From the NCBI GenBank assembly GCA_030295235.1, contig AP026145.1, forward strand, positions 64,501-128,500: DNA of 64,000 nt, in the 5' to 3' direction. Made by a program: the position numbers and the translations under genes. Source of the stretch: Fistulifera solaris. Its lineage: Eukaryota; Bacillariophyta; Bacillariophyceae; Naviculales; Stauroneidaceae. Below, in pieces: positions 33,555-44,089 of this stretch. The notes below the pieces were generated by a model. The model was not told the DNA's origin. It searched no databases and saw nothing but the letters and a program-made list of their open reading frames with translations. Each line of letters opens with the position of its first letter. Position 1 is the first letter of the stretch.

Positions 33555-34196
33555 GGTGAAAGTGGTTGCCTTGCAAAAAAAGACGTTTGCTGGTATTCGT
33601 TAGATGCTTTCTTTACGCGCTCGTCTTTCTATGTTGACGGGGATTGAGTAAGTTCTTAATAGAGAAAAGAGTCTGAGAATTATCGATCAAAGATTGCCAC
33701 AACTAGGATCTCGTTTCAACTAAGTGGATACGATGAGGAACTAATATGCAACAAAAACTTGCGTGTGTGTTTGTGCGTGCGATGATATTCTATGGAAGAG
33801 AAGTTGCTGGGGCGGAGAAATGAGGGAGGATGCGCGCTGTGTGCAAGTACAATTATGTTCCAGTACCGCCAGCAAAGTCTTTTTCTGTAATTAAGCTTCC
33901 GTTGTCATTAGTATATAAGTAAAAGCTTTTGATCAACGGAAAAAGGAGATCACAGCTCCGATAATGTAGATCATCCGGACGAGGTCCGTGCCGTACTTAC
34001 TTGTATTTATTGGGTCTTGGAGCTTGGAGGCCATAAAAGACTCGGGAAACCGTGGTAGACGTTATTGCTAGATCTAAGGTAACAATAGGTGCAGATTAAC
34101 AGCAAACAATAGTTACGTATCATTTCAGATCAAATGAATCATGAAAAATAATATACATAGTTCAAATTACATCGCTCGACATTCATTTTATGTCAG
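33555..34196. other. intergenic, upstream of CYFT-family gene 2
   Basis: A 642-bp region holding the 5' flank of the minus gene at 32094 and the 3' flank of the minus gene at 34197. No supported ORF or repeat. Confidence 0.5.
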
Positions 34197-34988
34197 TTAC
34201 GAAGGTGACAGAAATGCCGCGAGTTCTTCATCACTTAGATAACGCCATTTCCCCAAAGGCAATCCTCCCAATAAACATGTTCCAATCCGCACTCGCTTCA
34301 GTGCTTCGACGTGCCATCCCACGGCGGCACACATGCGTCGAAGATGGTGGTGTTTACCGGCGTGCAAAACAAATTGGATTTGGTGTTCATTCAAGACCTC
34401 TACACTCACAGCTTCCAGAAAGTCTCCACGATCCTTTATTCCTTGTCGCAATGAATGAATGCGCTCTTGTATTTGATCAAAATGCAGCATCTCAGAGGAA
34501 GGATCTCGTACGCGGACTAGATATTCCTTTTCGACTTGACTGTTGGGGCCAATCACAGCTTTCGCCAGCGCACCTTGCTGTGTAAATAGTAACAAACCAC
34601 TCGAATTCAAATCGAGTCGACCAGCTACCGCTAAATTGGTTAAATTCCTTGGAGCTTTCCTTTGCTGTGGCTGTTGTGGTTTTGATTTCATCGACTTCCA
34701 TTCATTTTCATTCGTCAGCAGCTGGATACTCGGCTTGGCTGAAGGATTCGGTTGTGACGACACGTATCCGACTGGTTTGTGCAAAATAAGAGAGACTTTC
34801 TGCTGAATATCACGCCATGCGGCCGGTAAGAATTCCCATTTCGTGTCGGAAGGAACTTGGAGACCGGGATGCAGAGCTTGTGTGGGAGCGTCGATCAAGC
34901 GGATCCATCCATTTTGTATATATTGATCCGCTTGTCGACGTGAACAAAGGCCGCTTGCAGCAATCAATTTGTTGACGCGAATTGACAT
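34197..34988 (-). CDS. RsuA/RluF-type rRNA pseudouridine synthase
   Basis: About 263 aa from the ATG at 34988. An N-terminal S4 RNA-binding domain (MSIRVNKLIAASGLCSRRQA) is followed by the synthase core: LILHKPVGYVSS, the catalytic-Asp motif AGRLDLNSSGLLLFT, VEKEYLVRV, and HHHLRRMCAAVGWHVEALKRVRIG. The ending LPLGKWRYLSDEELAAFL closely matches bacterial RluF/RluB enzymes, which isomerise a uridine in large-subunit rRNA. In a eukaryote this is expected in plastid or mitochondrion. The frame continues upstream as an amphipathic Arg-rich stretch (SRLRASVFRDTSFRIVLNHL) that would suit a targeting peptide, but no in-frame ATG precedes it before a stop, so an upstream exon or non-ATG start is possible. 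Confidence 0.85.
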   Translation of the reverse strand: MSIRVNKLIAASGLCSRRQADQYIQNGWIRLIDAPTQALHPGLQVPSDTKWEFLPAAWRDIQQKVSLILHKPVGYVSSQPNPSAKPSIQLLTNENEWKSMKSKPQQPQQRKAPRNLTNLAVAGRLDLNSSGLLLFTQQGALAKAVIGPNSQVEKEYLVRVRDPSSEMLHFDQIQERIHSLRQGIKDRGDFLEAVSVEVLNEHQIQFVLHAGKHHHLRRMCAAVGWHVEALKRVRIGTCLLGGLPLGKWRYLSDEELAAFLSPS

Positions 34989-35295
34989 GATTTCTTTTAA
35001 ATGGTTCAGCACAATTCGAAAACTTGTATCACGAAACACAGAAGCTCGCAATCGAGACACGTCGCCGCGGTTGGTGCAAACAAGCCCGGTTTCCCTTTCC
35101 AGTACGACTTACAGAGCCACTTTAGAAACTAGATAGCAATGAGCAAGCAGGAGAACGTCACAAAAAGGGATGGGCGACGGATATCTCTGATTTACACTTC
35201 ACTTTGACGGTGTCGATCATCTTCTGGGTGTGTTTTTCTTTTGGTTCTGAAATCCGGACGGAAACTCGGTACTGATTGACGTGACTTTGCTTGTC

Positions 35296-35440
35296 CAGAA
35301 AATCTGGACCAACTTTTTGCGTCTCCAGAAAATCTGGACCAACTTTTTCGAGGTCCAGAATGTCTGGACATGTACCAGGTGTGTTGGCCCTTCCGACGGA
35401 AATTCTGTATGTCGTGTCTTTCAATTGTCCAGAAAATGTG
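35296..35440. repeat. CCAGA-N3-TCTGG palindrome array
   Basis: Two copies of TCCAGAAAATCTGGACCAAC about 32 bp apart (35296 and 35328), then GTCCAGAATGTCTGGACATG (35353) and a degenerate GTCCAGAAAATGTGGAAACG (35427). Each core is a 13-bp near-perfect palindrome of the same form as the satellite's CCAGAATTTCTGG. Diverged TTCTG repeats continue to about 35500. Confidence 0.7.
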
Positions 35441-35622
35441 GAAACGCATTATAAATATTCTGACGGAATTTCTGTATGTCTTTTACTTGTTCTGGACACG
35501 CATTTGGGTCATCAGACGGAAGCTCTGTAATCCAAACACTTCGAACTAACCCGTGGCTTGCAAAATGCGAAGGTAAGCTGTACTTGGGCTCAAATTATGG
35601 CTTGAACTGATTTATAATTTTT

Positions 35623-35648
35623 CTTCATGACTGAAATGCAGTCGTGGA
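35623..35648. repeat. dispersed intergenic palindrome, single copy
   Basis: CATGACTGAAATGCAGTCGT, whose reverse strand reads ACGACTGCATTTCAGTCATG, one of the best matches to the window-wide consensus CAYGACTGSATTTCAGTCAY. Confidence 0.6.
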
Positions 35649-36615
35649 AAAACGTTGTCTACAATGTTGTACTATCGTTGAAATTAAGGCCCATGACATG
35701 CCACGTCCTTTCGACCAAGTTTCGACAAAATGAATTATTTTTTGTCTAAGAAATGACATGTGCCTGTTGGTAGTATCGTTGCAGGATCGAATGATTCATT
35801 ACATTATTATTAAGAATTAGATGTTGATGTTGCCCTGACTAATTCCAATTTTTCTATTCCTTACCATTTTCCATTCTTTTCCATTCAAGTAATTTCATTT
35901 GTAGCTCGTACATGGGACAGGGCTTTCTGCTCTAGTTGATTGAAAGTCACCTATTTTCGCTACATTCGAAAAAGGAGGAGGAGGAGTCGTCCAACGAGCC
36001 CTTTGACCCAAGAACGTGCTTTCGTCTTACCTCTAGAGTACTGGTACTGTACCGGTCCGGTAGCTAGAGAGTAAACTTGGAATAAAGACAAGCTTCGCAC
36101 CGGTACGGTACTTTGTCTCCTCTAGTCTAGCTAGGAATTTTCCTGTCGAAAAGACTCGCCGAAAACAAGACCGGAAGACGCCGAGACGCGGAGAGGATTT
36201 TTGCGAAATTTTTCGAAACTTTCGTGGATGGCCGGAGTGACTGGTACTCCAAAGTACTTATTGGTGGAGTGTCGTTGGGGAGGTGTCAACGGGAAAGTGG
36301 TGGCCCCGCGCCGCGAAAAAATGCGAACAAACGGATCGAAATGAAACAGGACACGACCCGTACATATTATGCGATAGCCAATGAATTCGGTACTGCTTGT
36401 TTCGATAAAGATACACACACAAAAAGCAGTCTTGCGTTTTTTGCATGCAAGTCCGAAATTTCTCCCCCCAAACGTTTGCTAACGCGCAGCTCCAGAAAGA
36501 AAAACACATCATTGTTATTATTTGTAATTCTTATAGTCGAGAAGCGACGAGCGGAAAGGGAACTATCAAAAGAACGTTATTATTTGTTTTGATTTGACTG
36601 CCGTTTGACTGAATA

Positions 36616-39600
36616 ATGCATACAACACGTCAAGCCGTCGTTTCCTTGTGGTTGTCGTTCTTGACTTTGTGTTGCGTTCCTTCGCACGCGGAATTACGAT
36701 GGTTGTCGTATGACGAATCCTCTTCTTTTTTAAATGCCATGCAACGATATCTCGAAATCGGAGATTTTCAAAGCATCAATGACGGACTTTCGGGCGTACA
36801 ATTGGTTGTTCCGGATCCCGAACCCATCACAACGACCCTTTTGTTTACTTTGACGGTCGAAGTCACCAACCTCGTTTGCGAACAAATCAATATTGGTGAC
36901 TTGCAATCCAATTATAATGCTACAAACACCGAAATGAACTTTGCCATTGAATTATATCCCTTCGCAATGACTTGTACGGGCAATTATGCTTACAATTACG
37001 GCGCATTCATCGCCAATTCGGGAACGCTCACGGCCACCATTTCCGAGAGTCGCATTCAGTTGGGTTTGGGCTTTACGTCGCCCGATTTTGCGACGACGCC
37101 GCCGAATGCGACGCAAGTGGCGCAATGTGCGGCGAGTTTGCAAATTGAGCAAATGTCCTTTTCGGGGGATTTGGAAAATACGATTGCGAATTTGTTTCGT
37201 GAGGGTGTCGAAGATTTAGTGAGCAATGGGGCACAGACGGGTAAGCAACAGTACAAAAGAACAGTGCATCGATTTGTAACAGATACTCACGCTTTCTTCT
37301 TCTTTCACTTCCTCCTATTATCAGCATTATGCGAAGACGCGTCGACGGCTTTTTCGTTCCTCGATGACATGATTGTGAAACTCAACGATGTGATTGGGAA
37401 TTTGACGGAACCGATTACCGAAGAGCAATTGGATCCGTTGCGCAACGAACGAAATTTGGATGTTCCAATTGATCGTCGCACGACGCTCATTCAGTTGATG
37501 GAGGGAGGAGGAACCATTAGCAAAACGGTGCAGTCCTTGTTGGATGAAGCCGATCAAATGTTGGGAGAAATGGTGACAGACCCCAACAACCTCGGCACTC
37601 AAGATCTCGCTGTCAATGTTTGGTTGCGAGATTATTTACTTGATGCGAACGGAATGTTCGCTTTGAACCTGGCCGAGTTGGGAATTTCGAGTTCCGTGTT
37701 CAAAACGCACAACAAGATCTTTGCTGTCGATATCGATCTTAATTCCTTCAAGATCAAAGGTCTGGATACTTTGAAAGTGTTCAATCCCCTTGATCGAATT
37801 GGAAATTATACCATTCAAAATGAAATGGCGTGGGAGAAGCTTTCACTGGAAATTGAGCTGGTGGCCGACTTTCAGACATCGACTCTTCCGGATACTCTGT
37901 TACTGTCCACCATACCGGTGAAAGGACGAGAGACTGTGACCCTCTCGATGGATATGCAGGATGTGCAGGTGAGCCTGGCGGCCTTACTAGCGTTGTTGGA
38001 AGAAGAAGTCGGTAATACGGAAATCGGATCCTTGTTGCGACTCAACTATATCTTGCCATGCATGGCGAACAGTGTGGCGGAACTCGCTATTTCTGGTCTC
38101 GGTGTATCCTTGGGTAGTCTAAGTGATCCGGTCTTTTCAGGTATCGGTTCTCCGGGTGTCTCCCGCCTCTTATCTTCTGTCATTCAGGCGACTTTCGCCA
38201 TGTATAAGCCATTGATGCTCAAATCGATCCCTGGAGCGTTCCAAGGACCCATCCGACGCATGATCAATAAAAATTACATTGAAAAGAACCTTGCGGATCC
38301 TACCTGCTCTAGCATTGTCCAAGGCAATGAAGCTTCGCCATATTTGGACTTTCGTGACCTCCTCCGCACTCGCTCGGAAGCGATCGAACTGGGAACCAGT
38401 GGGGACACTCCTTACGGCAGCACCGTTGCATTGGCTTGGAAGTTTATTCAAGACTGGCTATTGACTCCCGCTGAAGGATCATCCGATATTCCCTTGAATA
38501 CTCGTTTCATCGCTCCTTTTACAGAAAAGCAGTCGGGTATTCCTGGAAGTATTGCTTACAAAGATGCTTTGATTGATCAAAAATTCGCGCTCCTGGATGC
38601 CGATGTGCACTTCCGTGTATTCGATATATACGCCGAAAACTTGGACACGATGGGAGAGCCTCTTTCGTTGCTAGACACCGTACAAGGAGAAGCTCACCTG
38701 ATCAATAACGTCGCAACAGTTGGTGTGAACAAACCGCTCCGGGCTGGCGCCAAAATCAACTTGCAAATGGATGGAAGCGGTACGTGCTTTTAAAAAGGAT
38801 GGTGTATGACGGGTTGAAGGAATGTCTGATTTGGGCTTACAATTGTATCACGTTTCTTTGCAACAGGTGTGTCGATCGATGATCAAATGAGCGTCGAGAT
38901 TGAAGCTGAAAGTCTAAGCTTAGTTCTGGATCTCATTTTGAATGTAATGACGGACGCTTTTGTCCAGTTTCCTCTGAAGGGTACGTACCATGCTTTCCTT
39001 CGCATGCTAATCATTCATCAATGTATACGAGTCTAATGTTTGTGCCGCTTAAACCTGCAGATATTTCCAACGTAAACTGCTTAATGGCGCTTCTGCAGCC
39101 TCCAAGTCTCGACAGCCGGGGCGCACGGCTTGAGGATGGACCGATGCCTTATGTACTTCGCAATCTCACGACGAGTTTTGCTCAACTAAACTTAAATGTG
39201 ACTTGTACGGACTGTAAAAGCGAAGCGATGCTCAAAGTTGCCGAACATTTTTCTTCTGCCGAGGGAACTCAAAGCGGAACTGAGTTGGCGGAAGGTATAT
39301 TGGATCTGTTGACAGAGACGGTTGGTGCTGACTTTTGGCTTTGCAATTAGACCGCCAGATTGCTAATGCTCGATTCAAGTGTCCCCATCACCCGGATTAC
39401 AATCCTGCTAGTGCCGAACGTGACTTCGATGACTTTGATGCCGTCAAAGAGAAGAATCGTTGGAATTTATCATCTCACTTGCCATTGCTGCCTTGGCTCT
39501 CATGATCGGCTTGGCAGTCTTCATGATTATCATTCGCGTCTTTGCCCGCCGCCAGCACAAAAAATGGCTTGAAACAATCAGCGACTCGCAAGCTCTCTCT

Positions 39601-41389
39601 GTGTGGAAGCATCAACAAAAGGAGAAAGAAGATAAAACGAAAATGAATGCGACTTCATCCGCTCTCTACAACTCGCAAGCGATTCCCCTCATTGCGAGAA
39701 TACTCATCCCGCTTGTCATTGTTGGCTGCGTTGGTCTCTTTTGGCTGGTCATTTAAGCATAGCAGCTTCCGTCAGTCTGATTATATCGCTCGCAGAACAA
39801 GAATACCGCAATGACAGTTTCTTCGAGTTTAGCATTGCTACTGGAACTATCAATCTATGGAAGGCTGGTGGATACGAGCTAGCAATCCTGATCATTTTAT
39901 TCTCCGGAGTGTGGCCGTATTTGAAACAAACGATGAGTCTCATTTTATGGTTTGTTCCACCATCGATTGTGTCTGTTGAAAAGCGCGGGAGAACGTTTCT
40001 GTGGCTTGACTTTTTGGCCAAGTGGAGTATGGTCGACATTTTCACGTTGATGATCTCTTTGGTAGCCTTTCGTACAACGGTTCAAAGGTACGTGATGATA
40101 TTGATTCCTGCGACAAATTCCACACCTTTCAACTAATCACTTTTCTTTCTTTCAGCCCCAATGGTGGAATCCTTCCAGACGACTTGTACAACATTGAAAT
40201 TATGGTCATTCCGAAGCTAGGATTGTATGCGAACTTTATTGCTCAAATCGTTTCACAAGTCAGCTCTCACTACATCATTCACTATCATGTAAAGGCAGTC
40301 GACGAGTCGAGGAAACGTCTGAGACAACCGACCGCTCGTATGGACGGAGAAGAAACTGGAAATGAGTCTTTGAGCTCGACATCGTCGGAAGCGGAACTTC
40401 AGGAACCTGTTTCGCTGGCAACAACAGCTTATCGTCGTCCTCATAGAGGTGACAACAAGGCTCTTGTAGCTAGATCCTTTGTAGCCCCACTTTTGTTGCT
40501 TTCGGGAGCTGTCGTTGTTGCTTTTGTTGTGGCTGGATGTGTACTACCCTCTTTTTCGGCGGAAGTGATGGGCTTCTTTGGTATAGCCGTTGAGTTGGGA
40601 AAAGGTCCTGATACCGAAGCGGTGACCCACTACTCGCTATTCAAGATGATTGAAATTCTGTTCAAGCAGGCTACTTACAGTGGCGATGTGGGTGATTACA
40701 TCGGTTTGGGCGCGCTTAGTGCCCTTTTAATTGCAACTGTCTGTATCATTCCGGTATTGCAGACCGCCCTTCTCCCTTCCAGCTGGTTTGTATCAATGAA
40801 TCAAGCAAGAAGAAAACGCCTGGTATTTTTCAACGACATTTTGCAAGCGTGGCAGTACACTGAAGTTTATGCGTTGTCTGTCGTTGTTGGAAGCTGGTAA
40901 GTGCAGTAAATCGAGTTCTACCCGTGGATTAGACGTTGGGCTGTGTGACTAAATTTTCTCTGCAGGCAATTAGGAAACATCAGTTACTACATGGTTAATA
41001 TTTACTGCGATCAACTCAATGCGTTAAAAAGCCTCTTTTCGCAGCTCGTTTACTTCGGTGTTATCGAACCGGACGATGCACAATGCTTCCTTGTCGAAGC
41101 ACAGGCCAGAACTGGATTCTTTTTCATTGCCGCAGGTTCTATTCTTCTCGCGCTCATGAACACGTTCATTAGCAAGGCGGCCAATCACTACATTCGCGAC
41201 AATGTTGAAAAGCCTTCTCTGTCAGGTATTGAACCAAAGACGCAGGTCGATTCAGATGAGTTAAAAGAAGAGATCGACCCAATCCCCATCCTCTTTACAG
41301 ATGAGTTCCGTTTTTGCCTGAGGCGTACGTTAGGGGAGCTACAAAGCGCCGAGACTGGTCAGTCAGAAATGAGCTATCTTGACGAATAA
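36616..41389 (+). CDS. secretory protein with large luminal domain and PqiA-like membrane domain, six exons
   Basis: Exons 36616-37240, 37325-38779, 38867-38980, 39061-40087, 40156-40896 and 40966-41389; all five introns are GT-AG, and each junction gives smooth protein. A cleaved signal peptide (SLWLSFLTLCCVPSHA) is followed by about 870 residues of luminal or extracellular sequence with regular amphipathic strands, suggestive of lipid-binding TULIP/BPI-like folds (inferred). The last third has eight or so membrane helices with two PqiA-like halves: GGYELAILIILFSGVWPYLK with LAKWSMVDIF, and GALSALLIATVCIIPVLQ with LQAWQYTEVYALS. Bacterial PqiA/LetA proteins work with MCE proteins in lipid transport. 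Exon four has three homopolymer slips (T run near 39333, A run near 39447, T run near 39740), each restored by one base (ADFLALQLDRQ, VKREESLEFI, GLFLAGHLSIA). Confidence 0.72.
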
Positions 41390-41682
41390 AGATTTTTAAT
41401 TTATTAGTCTATTGTTCAGCAATAATGTTCGATGATTCATTCTTTCCCTCCAGACCTAGCGTGTCTGTCCATAGACAGATTTTCGTCCTCGCCTTTCCCA
41501 CTCTTAAAAATCGCGGGACTCGAAAGACTCTCGGGATAATTATCGACGGTGAAGACGGTGAAAATCTGAGGAGGATAAGTCGTCGACAAAAGACAAAAAT
41601 ATAGAGAAGAGGACGACGATGGATGCGCCTTGCAATCTTTTGGCGAAGAAACTCAATTGAATCTCCCAAAAAGCCACAGCGC

Positions 41683-42018
41683 ATGCTGGTTGTCCCATTC
41701 ATGTCAAGGGCTATCATCACGACCTCGATTTCACTTTGCATAGCGGCGGTAGGAGCTGCAGCATACGCTTGGTCCAAGAAGAAACAAATGCCTCCAAAGG
41801 CGCCGCATTCTACCATTACTCCTCCAAAATATGCATGGGACACCTTAGAAATAAACGACGACAAAGCTACGCCCACCAAGATTAAACTTCCGCCGAGAAA
41901 ACGTCTAATACCAGTAACGAAGAATGGCAACGATGTCAATTTGGAATTTTTAGCTTCGATGACATTCGCGAACAGCGGCGGAATGCTCCGACCGCCATCA
42001 TGTTTTTGCTGTCGGTAA
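41683..42018 (+). CDS. small hypothetical single-pass membrane protein
   Basis: A 111-aa reading from the ATG at 41683: a membrane segment (ITTSISLCIAAVGAAAYAWS) followed by KKK, a Pro/Lys-rich tail (KIKLPPRKRLIPVTKNG) and a Cys-rich end. This N-in anchor with a stop-transfer basic cluster looks natural. A 176-codon ORF on the opposite strand overlaps (41409-41939), so the strand is not certain. No family recognised. Confidence 0.45.
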   Translation: MLVVPFMSRAIITTSISLCIAAVGAAAYAWSKKKQMPPKAPHSTITPPKYAWDTLEINDDKATPTKIKLPPRKRLIPVTKNGNDVNLEFLASMTFANSGGMLRPPSCFCCR

Positions 42019-42300
42019 TGTCTAATAGCGAGCCACTATACTACTATGCAACCTACATCGGGATATAGATCGAATTGACAGAATGCTTGTTATGAAAAAG
42101 TTTAATACGTACATGAGCAACTTAACCAAGGACGGATGTCAAGTATGATTCAGTTGTTGACTGCTACTACATCGCCAGCAGAAACATGTGAGACGTTTGA
42201 ACAAACATCGTTGTTTGAAACTTCTCTTCCGTCATATATTCTTCTATTCAATCGGAAAAGAGAGATGAAATAAGCGCTTGACACGTACCTAGTTGGCGCT

Positions 42301-43045
42301 CTAGGCTGCTTCGGCAACCGTTTGCGAGCAGGGTAGTTCCCGGAAGAGCTCGTTTCCCCACAAAGCGGCACTTTCCGCCACGTAAGAGCTGAAAAGATCG
42401 TCTTCTTCTTCTAAATTTAAGACAGTTGACGTGTCTTGCAAACATCGATACAACAATAGGAGAAGACAACGACCGAATGTAATCCAGTCCACAGAGGCAT
42501 CCATGTTCTCGTAAATAAGCCTTTCGCAAAGAAACGCTGAATATTCCCACAAATAGTGAGCAGCCAACACAGTATTTACCTTTTTCTTCCTTCGCGCTAC
42601 TAGCAGCAAAATGCGCGATTCCGAGATTGTAGAAAATGATGGCAACAACAGCTTCCCAAGCCCCAGGTTCGCTGAAGTCAATGGTTTCAGTGAAATATAT
42701 CAAGTGCATTGCGTGAGATGTTTTCAGCTCCACGCGCGTGACATCAAAGTCGTCGCGGAACTGACTCCGGATGTGCCGGATGAGCTTGTCAGCACAGACA
42801 ACGATGATAGTATTTGAAGGAGAAATGGAGCTGATCGGTACGATTGGTAAAAGCTGCCGAGATTCGTGGGATTGCTCTACCTTATTCAGCAGTGCGCTTG
42901 TATGCACAGGAGTCGTATCTTCGCAGAACATATTCACAGTCTTGATAAATATTTGAATAGCATGGTCTAGCCAATTTCTTCTTGCCAGAGAGACCCCGAG
43001 ATTATTGAGAGTAAGAACAGATTGAAGGCAATGAACGGAGTTCAT
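42301..43045 (-). CDS. TPR-like family protein, paralogue A, one frame change
   Basis: ATG at 43045 (MNSVHCLQS). TPR-like helix pairs are seen in TLNNLGVSLARRNWLDHAIQ and IFYNLGIAHFAASSA, and the C-terminus is acidic (NLEEEDDLFSS). The frame changes near 42588 in an A5 run; one more A restores AKEEKKVNTVLAAHYLWEYS. The total is about 248 aa. It shares plan and motif order with the protein at 47941 (NNIGLSLVRHDCHELAIAAF). The two paralogues bracket the chitin synthase gene on the opposite strand. Diatoms have many such small TPR-like proteins of unknown role. No targeting signal seen. Confidence 0.6.
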
Positions 43046-44089
43046 TCGCTGTAAGCTTTGTTTAACTTTTGTTTGCTTTCCTTTTGATTTTATGACGGAA
43101 AGAAAAGCAAGGAAAATGATGAGCTCATTGACAAGTGACAAGAGAAAGCCTTGGTCCTGCTTATTGGTTGTTGGTTGTTTGTTTGTTGCGGAGTAATGTT
43201 GCCTCCTGCAGAAAGCAGATAAGCTTCTGACTTCTGATAGCACGGATTGTCTACATTTTGAGTCAGTATTCTTGGTCGCGTGTTCAAAACGACGATGACG
43301 TATTTCAGAAACAATGTAATTACTACTAGAAAAGGTTTCTGCTTTGATAAGACAAAAATCCGTCCTCTTGTTCGTCGAACATTCTCTATCTGACTATACT
43401 GATAAGTGTAAGTAAACTTTACCACGATTGGATTTCAGTCACGTTTTTGTGTAAATATAATAACGACGATCAAGGCAAACGAATTAGCCAACAAACGAAA
43501 ATCGCATTTTTGTTGCATTAACTTTTGAAAACTAACTATACGTAGCAATTTCGTTTGGAACGCGACAATCCGACCTTTCGCGTCGAAATGCTGCTGGATA
43601 GCCATGTGTCTCGATCACTATAGCCTCAAAGTGTTGGTTTACGGCCCGAGACCCATGACTGGATTTCATTCATGATCCCGCACTATTAGCAACGACGAGC
43701 ACAATAAAAGCGCGACGATGAGAGCTTTTTTTTTTTTTTAAACACAAAACTCAAACGCTTATCGTTGCTTGTTTATGTTATTTATTGTGTTCTTCATTAT
43801 GCAATCCGTTACCTGTTGATCTTGTGGAAATCAGACGCCCGACTTTTGGGGCATAAGTTTGGCCGAATAGACGGAATGCAACATATCATAATATCAAGTG
43901 TTTCGAATTTCCGACAACGTCGTCAACGAAGGTCATGTTTCGCGGTTTGCAGTTCAAAATCTTATCACATTATCCTTTCAAACTTTTCATGATGTTTCAT
44001 GTTTTTGTTCTGTCTTGTGTGTCGTCCAGGATTTTCAAGATTGTTCTCATTTCTTGGGCGATGCGAAGGAATTATTCTATTTTGCAACC
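43046..44089. other. divergent promoter region, TPR-like gene and chitin synthase
   Basis: A 1,044-bp spacer between divergent genes. Carries the paired palindromes at 43421-43677 and a T13 run near 43727-43739. No supported gene. Confidence 0.5.
43421..43677. repeat. paired dispersed palindromes, 232 bp apart
   Basis: Cores CCACGATTGGATTTCAGTCA (43422) and CCATGACTGGATTTCATTCA (43653), each preceded at 15-25 bp by AAGTGTA or AAGTGTT. Same layout as at 23713-23945 and 57060-57312. Confidence 0.6.

Larger units (their letters stand above)
34989..36615. other. intergenic, 1.6 kb with short repeats
   Basis: A region between the minus RluF-like gene and the plus PqiA-like gene. It contains a CCAGAAAATCTGG array (35296-35440), one dispersed palindrome (35623-35648) and GTAC-rich stretches near 36039-36110. 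A 122-codon plus ORF at 36224 and its minus counterpart are not supported. Confidence 0.55.

Noticed and set aside
36131-36592. ORFs of about 95 and 122 codons on opposite strands upstream of the PqiA-like gene
   Set aside because: Mutually overlapping and composition like the surrounding non-coding DNA.
41409-41939. 176-codon minus ORF
   Set aside because: The plus-strand reading has a natural membrane-anchor plus basic-tail pattern; the minus reading looks like its shadow, though this is not certain.
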